The position numbers were made by a program, and so were the translations under genes. A DNA stretch of 64,000 nucleotides, taken from NCBI GenBank assembly GCA_964638155.1, contig CAZWYI010000001.1:1-64000 (forward strand), read 5' to 3'. The notes under the pieces are model-generated. The model was not told the DNA's origin and ran no database searches. It saw only the letters and a program-made list of their open reading frames with translations. The stretch comes from CAYZTD01 sp964638155. GTDB lineage: Archaea; Thermoplasmatota; E2; DHVEG-1. Below, piece after piece: positions 18,426 to 27,615 of the stretch (position 1 is its first letter; every line of letters begins with the position of its first letter).

Positions 18426-18435
18426 TTTATATATA
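18426..18435 (+). promoter_or_regulatory. TATA box for the secreted protein at 18493
   Basis: tttatatata at 18426-18435, about 58-67 nt before the ATG at 18493. It is followed by an aggtgtg ribosome binding site 6 nt before the ATG. Confidence 0.4.
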
Positions 18436-18492
18436 ATATAGGTATTTTCTTTTTATAGATAGATAAATCTATTGTAAAAAGGTGTGAAAAAT

Positions 18493-19212
18493 ATGAATAA
18501 AAAGACTGTAATATTTTTAGGTGCCGTCATTATAGGAATTTTATTATTATCGACAGTTAACGGTGCCAGTATACAAAAACTAAAAACAAGTGAAAATGAA
18601 CAGATAGTGAAAGGACAATCTCAAGCAGAAAATATCTATGTTGATCCTGATCTATATTTGACAAGAGAAGAACATCTCGAGATGTTAATTGAAGAAAAAG
18701 ACACATATGAAGATTATCATATAGGGGAAATCATTTCTGATTTGATAGATGCTCTTGGAAAAAAAGAGTTTCTAACAGATGAAGATGTCTTTCAGATTGT
18801 AAGTAAATACACTTTTGGTAAAAGTAAAATGGCACTACATTTCGGGAAAACTATTGATAGTAGCGGACCTGGTAGTTGCTGGCCTTGGAATCATATAAGT
18901 ATTTCACCGTCAGATTCAGTACCAGCTAGCTGGAACGGAAGAAAAAACATTTTGAATCAGGCAAAAACTACGATAGGTAAAAGAGATGAAGTTGAATACA
19001 AAGGAGACCATAGCGGACATACACTTTGCTTCCATGGAATAACAAATGATAATTCAGGAACATACAAAGTTAACGGTGCTGCAGCAATAATCTTTATTTT
19101 TTATGAAGAAGGATGGGGCGAAAATAACGTACTTCAAAAAAATATAATTTTCAATCAAATATTTGAGAGATTAGGGCTATTAAAAGAAATATTTGGAAAA
19201 ATCAATTCATAA
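18493..19212 (+). CDS. Secreted protein of unknown function
   Basis: 239 aa from the ATG at 18493. A GTG at 18484 is also possible, but it lies within the ribosome binding site. A signal peptide (about 1-25, ending near VNGAS) is followed by a Glu/Asp-rich helical part and then a globular part with GSCWPWNHISISPSD and HSGHTLCFHG. These two Cys could form a disulfide, and the His residues could bind metal. No family is recognised. The stop overlaps the convergent XPD gene by 11 nt. Confidence 0.65.
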   Translation: MNKKTVIFLGAVIIGILLLSTVNGASIQKLKTSENEQIVKGQSQAENIYVDPDLYLTREEHLEMLIEEKDTYEDYHIGEIISDLIDALGKKEFLTDEDVFQIVSKYTFGKSKMALHFGKTIDSSGPGSCWPWNHISISPSDSVPASWNGRKNILNQAKTTIGKRDEVEYKGDHSGHTLCFHGITNDNSGTYKVNGAAAIIFIFYEEGWGENNVLQKNIIFNQIFERLGLLKEIFGKINS

Positions 19213-21169
19213 AATCCTTTATTTCTTCAATTATTTCTTTTGATTCATTTAAATCTCTTATATATCTTTTAAACCGTGCTGCTCTTTTATCAAGTATCAC
19301 TGCAACCCCTCTATCTTTTTCATCTCTAATTAACCGCCCAATGGATTGAAGTAATTTTCTTGCAGTTGGTGCTTCTACAATATATTCCCAACCTTTATGA
19401 AATTTTATATCATAATATCTTTGGAGCGCTCTTTGTCTTGCACAAGGTTTAGGATAGGGAATACCAACAATTACTGCTATCTCAAGTTCCTGAGCAGGAA
19501 AATCCATACCCTCAGAAATCCTACCCCCCATCACACTAAAAAGTGCAGCTCCATCAAGTTTACTGTTTCCGTGTTCTTTAAAATCTGATACAAGATCCAT
19601 AAGAGCAGATTGAGACATTTTTTGTTCTTCAAAATAAATACATCTATTTAAATTCAATAAATTATCATTTCTTCTAAACATTGACATAACATTAAAACTT
19701 GGGAAAAAAACCATGGCGTTATGGGGAAATGAATTGCAAATGTCTTTTACATATCCTGACATTCTATCAATAATATTATCATCTTTAATGATATCAGAAT
19801 ATTTGGTTGTGACATCTTTTACAAATAAAACCTTTCTATTATTTTTTGAAAAAGGAGAAGGATAAGATACAAGCTCTGTTAAATCAGATAAACCCATAGA
19901 GTCTCTATATTCTTCAAGTGGCTCTAATGTTCCACTCATATGAATAGATGCATAAAAATCATGAATGATATTTGCACCAATAGATGGATCAAGTAAATAT
20001 GCTTCAATTCGTGGGTTTTTACCCTGTTTAGCATCAACTATAAGCTTTGCATATTGATCAAGATCCAAGCTTATCCAGAAATCCAAAAAAAGACCAAGTT
20101 TATGAAGAAAAGAACGAGGTAGTTTGTTTTCTTTTTCCCTATATTCCTGTATTTTTTCCCCATATGCTACAAGATCACCTACTATATCATGTAATTTTCT
20201 ACTAGTAATATTTAATCGAGATAATATCTCTGTTTCAAATTCATGACTTGGAATAAACGCATCTTTTTGTTTAACAGCTCCTTTCCTAATACCATCTTCA
20301 AGAATACAATAAACATATGTATCACGAAGATCCCTTAATATCTCCACAAGTGTTTTACAAAAACCACTCACACTACATCTTCCATCAAGCATGGAAGGAT
20401 CTCCATATTTTTCTGCTTCAATAATACAGCTATTAAGCATATACATGCTTAGTTCAGCTGAATAAAGATCTCTAACATAATCAGGTAGATTATGTGCTTC
20501 ATCAACTACAAGGATCATATCTTCTTCTGGACAACTCATTGTATCAAATAGCATGTTTCGAATGTTTTGATCAAAGACATAGATATATGGAACTACAACT
20601 ACATTTGCCTCTTTTAAAAGCTGTTTATTAAGTTCATATGGACAAATCTGTTTATCACCACAATAGTCAATAAACTCTTCAGCAGTAGGAAGCTTTTCTT
20701 TGAAATATTCTATTGTTTCTTTGTTTCTTTTTTCATCAAGAAATCCTTTATAAAATTTACATCCCTTGTTAGAATTATTTTTTGCTTTCTTCTTTTGACT
20801 TGAGCAATATTTAGATAATTCTTCAGCAGAGCCATATGATAAATCAGAATTATTTTTAGCAAGAATGCACATATTTGATCTGCCCTGCATCCCAACTCCA
20901 AATACCTGATCTTTATATTTTTTGTTTTTATTTTTTATAGCTCTAAGCTCAACTATTACCTGCCTTTGTTGAGCGTTAGTTCTAGTGGTATAAACAATTT
21001 TTTTGTTTCTATGTATAGCATGCTCAAGGGTTGATGAAAGTGTGCAAACTGTTTTTCCAGAGCCTGTCCCTGATTCAAAAACTATGTCTTTTCTTTCATT
21101 TAGTATTCTACCTATGGTTTTCATTATTGCAATCTGGTTTTTTCGAGGAGTGTATGGAAAAAGACTCAT
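19202..21169 (-). CDS. xpd: XPD/Rad3-type Fe-S DNA helicase
   Basis: 655 aa, a superfamily 2 5'-3' helicase related to XPD and DinG. Walker A is SGTGSGKT (33-40) and motif Ia is YTTRTNAQ. An insertion with five Cys between residues 101 and 176 can supply the 4Fe-4S ligands (Cys101, 122, 137, 170 and 176). The DEAH box is VVDEAHNLP (222-230). Motif V/VI is in GRISEGMDFPA and later QSIGRLIRDEKDRG. It is likely to act in DNA repair. Divergent from Taw2 with an 81-nt gap. Confidence 0.92.
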   Translation of the reverse strand: MSLFPYTPRKNQIAIMKTIGRILNERKDIVFESGTGSGKTVCTLSSTLEHAIHRNKKIVYTTRTNAQQRQVIVELRAIKNKNKKYKDQVFGVGMQGRSNMCILAKNNSDLSYGSAEELSKYCSSQKKKAKNNSNKGCKFYKGFLDEKRNKETIEYFKEKLPTAEEFIDYCGDKQICPYELNKQLLKEANVVVVPYIYVFDQNIRNMLFDTMSCPEEDMILVVDEAHNLPDYVRDLYSAELSMYMLNSCIIEAEKYGDPSMLDGRCSVSGFCKTLVEILRDLRDTYVYCILEDGIRKGAVKQKDAFIPSHEFETEILSRLNITSRKLHDIVGDLVAYGEKIQEYREKENKLPRSFLHKLGLFLDFWISLDLDQYAKLIVDAKQGKNPRIEAYLLDPSIGANIIHDFYASIHMSGTLEPLEEYRDSMGLSDLTELVSYPSPFSKNNRKVLFVKDVTTKYSDIIKDDNIIDRMSGYVKDICNSFPHNAMVFFPSFNVMSMFRRNDNLLNLNRCIYFEEQKMSQSALMDLVSDFKEHGNSKLDGAALFSVMGGRISEGMDFPAQELEIAVIVGIPYPKPCARQRALQRYYDIKFHKGWEYIVEAPTARKLLQSIGRLIRDEKDRGVAVILDKRAARFKRYIRDLNESKEIIEEIKDFMN

Positions 21170-21250
21170 GGTTTTTAATCGATATATAAAACCGTATAAA
21201 AAGAGTTGTTGGAGACATTATTTAAACTATTAATGTTTATAGATAAATAA

Positions 21251-22090
21251 ATGGTATTAAAACCAATAAAACAGGTTAAAAAAGATCTAAAATATAAACT
21301 TCCAATAGGTTTACTAAATAAAATTCCTTATAAATGGGAAAAAATTGGAGATATTTTAATTATTAAATTAGATGAAAAATTAGAGGATTATAAAACTATT
21401 ATTGGACAAAGTTATGCTGAAATTATTAAAGCTAAAACAGTTTTAAATGATATAGGTGGAATAACTGGTAGTTTGAGAACACCAAATGTAGAAGTAATTT
21501 ATGGATCATATGAAACTGAAACAATTCACAAGGAAAACGGCATTCGTTTTAAACTTGATCCGAAAAAAGTTATGTTTTCTTCAGGCAATATGAGTGAAAG
21601 AATATATATGTCAAAACTTTCCTGTGAAAATGAAATAATAATAGATATGTTTGCAGGTATAGGTTATTTTACATTGCCCTTAGCTGTTTATAGTAATCCT
21701 AAAAAGATTTATGCCTGTGAAAAAAATCCTGATTCCTATAAATATCTTAAAGAAAATATTTCTTTAAATCATGTAACTAATATAATCAAGCCTTTAAAAG
21801 GAGATAATAGAGAAATCGCACCAGAAAATACAGCTGATAGAATAATCATGGGATATATCGGTGGAACAGAGAAGTTTTTTTCTAAAGCTGTTAAATGTCT
21901 TAAAGAAAATAAGGGAACAATACATTTCCATGAAAAATATCCTGAAAAAATTGTTTTAGATGAAATTATTAAAAACCTTGAAAGTAAAACTGAAAAATTT
22001 AATAGAAAAATAAAAGTTTTTGATGTAAGAACAGTTAAATCCTTTGCGCCAAAAATTAGCCATTTTGTTTTAGACTGTGAAATAATATGA
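21251..22090 (+). CDS. taw2: Taw2-like tRNA(Phe) wyosine aminocarboxypropyltransferase
   Basis: 279 aa, of the Trm5/Tyw2 class I SAM-dependent family. The SAM site is IDMFAGIGYFTLPLA (about 131-145). The motif DRIIMGYIGGTEKF distinguishes Tyw2/Taw2 enzymes (MGY) from Trm5 m1G37 methyltransferases (usually N-L-P). Taw2 moves the 3-amino-3-carboxypropyl group of SAM to 4-demethylwyosine at tRNA(Phe) position 37. The last 4 nt overlap tsr3, which codes for another aminocarboxypropyl transferase. Confidence 0.82.
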   Translation: MVLKPIKQVKKDLKYKLPIGLLNKIPYKWEKIGDILIIKLDEKLEDYKTIIGQSYAEIIKAKTVLNDIGGITGSLRTPNVEVIYGSYETETIHKENGIRFKLDPKKVMFSSGNMSERIYMSKLSCENEIIIDMFAGIGYFTLPLAVYSNPKKIYACEKNPDSYKYLKENISLNHVTNIIKPLKGDNREIAPENTADRIIMGYIGGTEKFFSKAVKCLKENKGTIHFHEKYPEKIVLDEIIKNLESKTEKFNRKIKVFDVRTVKSFAPKISHFVLDCEII

Positions 22091-22602
22091 ATGAAAAAAT
22101 AAAACTATATGTCTATCATGCATCTGAAGATGATCCTAAAAAATGTAGTGCTAGAAAGCTTGCTAAATTTAATTATTGTAAACTTGAAACACATATTAGA
22201 AAAACACCACGTGATACAATTCTTTTGAATCCTTTCGCTGAAAAAAGTCTTTCACCTGAAGATAAAAATATAGCTATCAAAAATGGTATGTTATCTGTTG
22301 ACTGCTCCTGGAAAAATGCTGAAAAAAGTTTTGATTATCTTGATAAAAAAAATCATTCTCGCGCACTTCCCTTTGTCGTTGCAGTAAACCCTGTAAACTA
22401 TGGTAAGGCATTCAAACTTACAACTCTTGAAGCATTTGCAGCAGCTCTTTATATTTTAGATGAAGTAGATCACGCAAAAGAATTATTAAAAATATACAAA
22501 TGGAGCCCTCATTTTCTTGAGATGAATAAAGAACCTCTTGAAAGATATAGAAAAGCAAAAAATAGCTCTGAAATAATCGAAATCATAAGAGAATACGTAT
22601 GA
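22087..22602 (+). CDS. tsr3: Tsr3, 16S rRNA aminocarboxypropyltransferase (DUF367)
   Basis: 171 aa, normal for archaeal Tsr3. Signature segments are CSARKLAKF, TILLNPFAEKSLSPED, the SAM-binding VDCSWKNA, and RALPFVVAVNPVNYGKAFKLTTLEA in two parts. It transfers an aminocarboxypropyl group from SAM to an m1-pseudouridine of the small-subunit rRNA. It overlaps taw2 by ATGA, which indicates coupled translation. Confidence 0.93.
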   Translation: MNEKIKLYVYHASEDDPKKCSARKLAKFNYCKLETHIRKTPRDTILLNPFAEKSLSPEDKNIAIKNGMLSVDCSWKNAEKSFDYLDKKNHSRALPFVVAVNPVNYGKAFKLTTLEAFAAALYILDEVDHAKELLKIYKWSPHFLEMNKEPLERYRKAKNSSEIIEIIREYV

Positions 22603-22648
22603 AATATATACACTATATTTAAGTAATAATATCTATTTGTCAGAAAAT

Positions 22649-24025
22649 ATGTCTAAGCTTAATACATTTTTCAAACCAAAAAGTATAGCAGTTGTCGGTG
22701 CGTCAAAGGATTCCAGAAAAATAGGTCACTCGGCACTAAAAAATATTCTTATTTCAGATTATGAATGTAAAATTTTTCCAATTAACCCAAATGAAAAAGA
22801 AATACTGGGTTTAAAATGCTATAAAAAGGTAACAAAAGTACCAGAAGATATAGATCTAGTTTTAATATCTGTACCTGCTAAAATTGTTCCTAAGGTTTTA
22901 AAGGATTGTAAAGAAAAAAATGTAAAAAATGTTATAATTATTTCTTCTGGTTTTAGTGAAATTGGAAACAAAGAACTTGAAGAAGAGTTAAAAGAAATCA
23001 TTAAAGATACAAATATGAATGTTCTTGGCCCAAATGTTATGGGCTATAAAAACGCATCAATCGGACTTGATGCATCTTTTGTATATGGTAACCCTAAAAA
23101 AGGTAGTGTATCCCTTATAAGTCAGAGTGGAGCCCTTGGTATCGGGATGATATATCTCGCTAACAACGAATATATGGGCGTATCAAAGATTATTGGTGTT
23201 GGAAATAAAATTGACATCGATGATGATGACTTGATTGATTATTTTGCAAAAGACCCTGATACAAAAGTAATAGGACTTTACATTGAAGCAGTAAAAGATG
23301 GAAGAGAATTTATGAATTCTATTTATGATTGTGACAAACCAGTTCTTGTTGTTAAAGCAGGAAGAAGTAGTGCTGGCGCAAGAGCTACTGAATCACATAC
23401 TGGTAGTATGGCTGGATCTGATAAAATTTATAGCGCCGCTATCAAACAAGCTGGTGGCATAAGATGCCGGGATGTAGTAGAACTATTTGATATGGCAAAG
23501 GCTCTTGCCGGCCAGCCTCCTGCTATGGGAAATAGAGTAGGTATTATTACAAACGGCGGAGGTCTAGGTATTCTTCTTACTGATGCCTGTGAAGCTAATG
23601 GACTTAAGATCCCAAAACTTTCAAAAAAGACATATAAAAAAATTGATAAGATTCTCCCAGAACTAGTAAAACCAAATAATCCAGTAGATTTAGTTGCAGA
23701 TGCTGGTTTTTATAGATATGAAGCAGCAACACGTTATATGCTTGAAGATCCAAATATTGATGCAGTAATTGTTGCCTCGGTACACGGCGGCTATGCACGT
23801 CCTGAAGAGTTTACTGGCGCTATTTTAAAAATGGTACGGGAAAGAAAATATCATGAAACATATAAAAAGCCGATTCTTGCAACATGGGTTGGAGGACGTG
23901 AATACGAAGATCTTGTACTTGATTTAAAATCAGCAGGTGTCCCTATTTATCCATCCAGCTGGCGTACTGCTAGATCAATGCTTTCACTATATCTTGAAGG
24001 GAAAAGGAATAAAAAAACAAAATAA
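22649..24025 (+). CDS. Acyl-CoA synthetase (NDP-forming) alpha subunit
   Basis: 458 aa from the ATG at 22649; a TTG at 22637 would add four residues. Three domains of the alpha chain are visible: CoA-binding Rossmann (SIAVVGASKD near the start; LGPNVMGY), a first ligase-CoA domain (SLISQSGALG) with the phosphohistidine in ATESHTGSMAGSD, and a second (TNGGGLGILLTDA, PVDL). It fits the alpha subunit of acetyl-CoA synthetase (ADP-forming), which makes ATP from acyl-CoA. No beta-subunit gene lies in this window. Confidence 0.88.
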   Translation: MSKLNTFFKPKSIAVVGASKDSRKIGHSALKNILISDYECKIFPINPNEKEILGLKCYKKVTKVPEDIDLVLISVPAKIVPKVLKDCKEKNVKNVIIISSGFSEIGNKELEEELKEIIKDTNMNVLGPNVMGYKNASIGLDASFVYGNPKKGSVSLISQSGALGIGMIYLANNEYMGVSKIIGVGNKIDIDDDDLIDYFAKDPDTKVIGLYIEAVKDGREFMNSIYDCDKPVLVVKAGRSSAGARATESHTGSMAGSDKIYSAAIKQAGGIRCRDVVELFDMAKALAGQPPAMGNRVGIITNGGGLGILLTDACEANGLKIPKLSKKTYKKIDKILPELVKPNNPVDLVADAGFYRYEAATRYMLEDPNIDAVIVASVHGGYARPEEFTGAILKMVRERKYHETYKKPILATWVGGREYEDLVLDLKSAGVPIYPSSWRTARSMLSLYLEGKRNKKTK

Positions 24026-24052
24026 TTAAATTAAAGAATCTTAAAAAAAAAA

Positions 24053-25546
24053 TTAGAAACTTTTAGAATTGCACAATAGTTTTAAAATTGGAAAGTTATC
24101 TTTGAGTTTAAAAATAATATTATTAAGGATAGATTGAAACGTAATTTTTCCCTGTCCCTCATGTTCTGTAATATCAGCGATTTGACTAATTGAAAAATGT
24201 TTCCCATCGACATTTATGTTTGCCGTTATTTTTACCTCTGCATCGTATCTACCATTTTTTTGGTAAGTATGATCAATCGCGCATGTTGTTTCTTTTATCT
24301 TTTCAACAGTTTTTTTTATTCCATCTCCAAAGTCAAAAGTATATGTAAATGTAACATCTATCCCTTGAGCCTCGGCTTTATCTAATTCACTTTTTTCAAC
24401 TGGAACTGTTGCAGTAAAAGTTCTCATCTGTTTGGCTGTTGAATCAATATTTCCGTTAATACTGGACAGCTTTACAGAAGACCCAAACGGATTAAATAAA
24501 AAGACATCCTCTGTGTCTGTATCAATGTTTCCATAAAAATCATATGCTTTGACTTTAATATCTGCCCAACCTATAAATTCTTGATTAAATGTCCATTTTG
24601 AATGTTTGGTATCATATACTCCCATACGTTTATTGTTAAGGTAGTATTCAACTTTTTTTATTTTATTATCATTAGATAGAACAGAAGCCATGGCATCAAC
24701 TTCTAGATCACCAAAAACTAAAACGCCATAGTCTTTATCAACATTAATGTCAACAGATGGCTTTCCAGGTGCCTCTAATCCTTCAATAGTTATTTTTGGC
24801 ATATAACCTGCAATTGTTCCATAAGCATGTGATTCAGGATATACTGGTAAAGCTAGAGTATAAGATTGAACGCCAAGTTTAATACTATGTTCACCTGGAT
24901 CTACTGGTAAATCAAATTCTAAAAAAAGTTTTTCTCCCTCATCTTCTAATGTATTTATATAAGTTGTAAGATAACCAGCAGCAACGCTATGCATAATAAA
25001 AAATAGAATTTCAGCGGCAAAATTAATACCTATCGATAATTTTGCAGCAAGTTGAATATATTTTGATAATAAGATATCCCAATCCAATAATCCATCAATC
25101 TCTACCTCATTATATCCTTTATTATCAATTTTATATATGAAACTGTTAGCTCCTCCTGCAGATAGTGAGAGACTGTTTCTTCCGTGTATTCCAATAAATT
25201 CTGCTTTCACGTGTAGATTTTTTTTACTCCCCACATAAAAATCAAGAGTGTTATATGCCTTTGCCTCCGCTTTTCCAGCACAAACTGATTCTACAAAAAC
25301 TCTTAAATCACCCCATTCGTTGTTTGAATTATGAGCCGCTCTTGCTATTCCAATTGTGTTGTCATTTCCACCATGACTAGAATAAGGAGGGTAAAATGTA
25401 GCGGTATTAAAAGAATTTAGACCAATATCTTTGATATTATTTTTAGAATTAGGGTTTTCTTTAACTACTGTTGCATTTATCGTTGAACAATAACAACTGA
25501 TTAACAAAAAAATAATAACAAGAGTAATTCCAATTTTTTTCTTCAT
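24053..25546 (-). CDS. Secreted protein with Ig-like and PKD-like domains
   Basis: About 497 aa from the ATG at 25546; upstream ATGs would add 5 or 9 residues before the signal peptide. After a signal peptide (MKKKIGITLVIIFLL start) comes an unrecognised globular region with a hydrophobic helix in its middle. Near residue 265 an Ig-like module follows (KKVEYYLNNKRMGVYD). A PKD-like module with the signature FTYTFDFGDG ends the recognisable part. There is no C-terminal membrane anchor or sorting motif. A surface or extracellular role is inferred. Confidence 0.65.
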   Translation of the reverse strand: MKKKIGITLVIIFLLISCYCSTINATVVKENPNSKNNIKDIGLNSFNTATFYPPYSSHGGNDNTIGIARAAHNSNNEWGDLRVFVESVCAGKAEAKAYNTLDFYVGSKKNLHVKAEFIGIHGRNSLSLSAGGANSFIYKIDNKGYNEVEIDGLLDWDILLSKYIQLAAKLSIGINFAAEILFFIMHSVAAGYLTTYINTLEDEGEKLFLEFDLPVDPGEHSIKLGVQSYTLALPVYPESHAYGTIAGYMPKITIEGLEAPGKPSVDINVDKDYGVLVFGDLEVDAMASVLSNDNKIKKVEYYLNNKRMGVYDTKHSKWTFNQEFIGWADIKVKAYDFYGNIDTDTEDVFLFNPFGSSVKLSSINGNIDSTAKQMRTFTATVPVEKSELDKAEAQGIDVTFTYTFDFGDGIKKTVEKIKETTCAIDHTYQKNGRYDAEVKITANINVDGKHFSISQIADITEHEGQGKITFQSILNNIIFKLKDNFPILKLLCNSKSF

Positions 25547-25662
25547 TTTTAATTCATCCATTGATTTTATCAACTTTCTAAAATAATATTGTTTTAATAA
25601 TATATATATTTTTTTATAAATATTAATATATTAAATGATACAAAAAGAGGAAACATTAAAAG

Positions 25663-26010
25663 TTAGCAAGTAAGATGCATAGCAAAAACCACATCTTTTT
25701 CTTTACTAATTTCATTATATTTTTCACATGCCTTTTTTGTTTTAAAAAACATAAAATCAATATATTTTGATTTTAAAAATTCCTTTGTTTCATTTGGAAT
25801 TTTCATAAAACCATATGCGCCTTTTCCAATTATTAAAAGATCTGGTTTATACTCAACAACATCTTTTAAATCGCCAGGATACAAAATATGTCCTTTTTTT
25901 CTAATCCAATTTTCTTTAATTTTACCTGGAAAAATAATAAGATCAGAAGTATAGGTTTTATCATCAACTACAATTTTACCAAATTTAAATGAGTCTATCA
26001 TCCTACCCAA
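25663..26010 (-). CDS. MTH938/NDUFAF3-like (DUF498) domain protein
   Basis: 115 aa with IDSFKFGKIVVDDKTYTSDLII near the start and the core PDLLIIGKGAYGFMKIPNET. This matches the small alpha/beta MTH938 family, to which eukaryotic NDUFAF3 and AAMDC belong. The biochemical role in archaea is unknown. It overlaps the zinc-finger gene upstream by 13 nt and seems to be the last gene of a CarS-zinc protein-MTH938 unit. Confidence 0.82.
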   Translation of the reverse strand: MGRMIDSFKFGKIVVDDKTYTSDLIIFPGKIKENWIRKKGHILYPGDLKDVVEYKPDLLIIGKGAYGFMKIPNETKEFLKSKYIDFMFFKTKKACEKYNEISKEKDVVFAMHLTC

Positions 26011-26294
26011 TCAACACCTAGTTCCTCTTCCCAATTAGGGCGGGATCCTTCCCATTTACTAGAGATCTCAGGAGGGACACATTTCTTACAGACACTTATT
26101 AATTTAAAATAGCAAGACTTGCAAACAGATCTACCGCATTTAATACAAACAGCCTTAGCCTTTCTTTCACCACATATCTGACACATGCCTTTTGGTTTTT
26201 TATTAGAAAAATCCTCTTTTTTTTCTTTTTTTATTTTGTCTTTAGATTCTTTAAGCCATTCTTTTAATTCCTTGTTCATATCTGTTTTGTTCAT
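25998..26294 (-). CDS. Small zinc-binding protein
   Basis: 98 aa. A Lys/Glu-rich helical start (1-35) is followed by a cross-brace-like cysteine cluster: MCQICG, AVCIKCG, CKSCYF and CKKC, which is eight Cys and enough for two zinc ions. A Trp-rich tail ends GVDWVG. It resembles B-box/FYVE-type zinc modules found in many archaeal hypothetical proteins. It lies 40 nt behind carS and overlaps the MTH938-like gene. Confidence 0.72.
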   Translation of the reverse strand: MNKTDMNKELKEWLKESKDKIKKEKKEDFSNKKPKGMCQICGERKAKAVCIKCGRSVCKSCYFKLISVCKKCVPPEISSKWEGSRPNWEEELGVDWVG

Positions 26295-26334
26295 TTATTC
26301 TCAATATATAAAAAATATTACTAGTTTAAAAACC

Positions 26335-26943
26335 TTATTTCTTGTTTGCTTTCAACTCAATTTGCTTATGAATAAAATTAGAAAGAATGTGAATTATAGG
26401 TGTTACAAATAGTAAAAACAAAACATGCCACATACCTATATTTTCAAAAAACCAGTTACTTTTTGTAAAACCAGTAATAGAAAGTAAACCTGAGACAAGA
26501 AAACTAAAAAACAATACACCTAAAATAAAATCAAGCTGATCAAAGAAAATCCAATCTTTTCCTCTATTTATCCCTCTGCGTCTTTTAAAAAAACTTTCAA
26601 TGATATCTCCAAATAATGCACCATATGAAATACTTGCAACTATTAGAATCATATAGGGAAACCCATTAAAATTTGTTAAGGTAAGTGTGTTAACATTATT
26701 ATCTAAAAGTATTTGATTGATAATTGGTGCTGCTATTGCTAAGGAAAAACCCCCAATTGTTCCAATGAGGCCTCCTATTATTAATCCATTCCAGGTTTTA
26801 CCATTACCAAGAATCCTTTTACCGTCTTTATATTTTTTATTAGAATCAATTGGTGCTCCACCGCCAAAAAGTTTTGCGCTTGCATTGGCAATGTATGCTG
26901 GAAGAATAATCCAGAATGCCTGTGCGATAATTTCCCAACTCAT
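26335..26943 (-). CDS. carS: CDP-archaeol synthase
   Basis: 202 aa integral membrane enzyme that moves CMP from CTP onto unsaturated archaetidic acid (2,3-bis-geranylgeranylglycerol phosphate). The family start is clear: YIANASAKLFGGGAPID, then GKRILGNGKTWNG, a glycine-rich helix, and the CDP-alcohol-type signature GDIIESFFKRRRGINRGKDW followed by FFDQLDFILG. Five hydrophobic segments are predicted. DGGGP synthase, which supplies its substrate, is 1.5 kb upstream. Confidence 0.95.
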   Translation of the reverse strand: MSWEIIAQAFWIILPAYIANASAKLFGGGAPIDSNKKYKDGKRILGNGKTWNGLIIGGLIGTIGGFSLAIAAPIINQILLDNNVNTLTLTNFNGFPYMILIVASISYGALFGDIIESFFKRRRGINRGKDWIFFDQLDFILGVLFFSFLVSGLLSITGFTKSNWFFENIGMWHVLFLLFVTPIIHILSNFIHKQIELKANKK

Positions 26944-27001
26944 AGTATAATAGAATAACTAAATAACAGAACTTGTTTAAATTATATTTGAAAAAAATAA
27001 T

Positions 27002-27511
27002 TTATTGTGGTTCTTTTCTACTAAGTTTTAAACCTTTGTAACAAAACTTGTTACTTCTTTTTACTAGCCCCTTTAGTGCTAGGTTTGACAGGCTAAAGTT
27101 TTCAGCAACCATATTTCCAAATTTACCGTTTTCACCTATAAACTCATATATTTCATCTTCAAGATTTTCAAATTGCTTAGAGTTTAAAGAGGCGACAGTA
27201 AAAATCTCGCTTATCTCATTTACCGGACAAGAAATATTTATGTTAAAAGCAGAGTAATACGATCTATATTTTTTTTGTGGTTTACCCTCTATTCCATCTT
27301 CTGGAGTGGTCCATTTTGTTTCAACAAGTTTCATTTTATCAAAAAAATCCAGAGCGTCTTCTCCTTCTTCACCATATTTTTCTTTTATCTCACTTAATGG
27401 TTTCCAACTGTTCAAGAGTTCTCTAAATACTTCTTTTTTTGTCTGATTGTTAAAAGCCCTTAAAAGAGGGACTAAATCTGTTGAGTCGTTTACAACTTTT
27501 GTACGCATCAT
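27002..27511 (-). CDS. Probable winged-helix transcriptional regulator
   Basis: 169 aa. Residues about 10-60 look like an ArsR-type helix-turn-helix (LRAFNNQTKKEVFRELL, then a recognition helix and DFFDKMKLVETKW leading into a wing). The C-terminal half (EIFTVASLNSKQFENLEDEIYEF) is an unknown ligand or dimer domain with two Cys. Related proteins occur across euryarchaeotes. It lies between the DGGGP synthase and carS genes on the same strand, so it might control lipid genes; that is speculative. Confidence 0.62.
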   Translation of the reverse strand: MMRTKVVNDSTDLVPLLRAFNNQTKKEVFRELLNSWKPLSEIKEKYGEEGEDALDFFDKMKLVETKWTTPEDGIEGKPQKKYRSYYSAFNINISCPVNEISEIFTVASLNSKQFENLEDEIYEFIGENGKFGNMVAENFSLSNLALKGLVKRSNKFCYKGLKLSRKEPQ

Positions 27512-27615
27512 CTTTATCTACCTATGTTTATTATAATTTTTATAAATCAGTGATATATAATAATATCAATGTTATATATTTAAATGTTATTGTGGGTTCA
27601 TTTTAAAAGAGAGCT

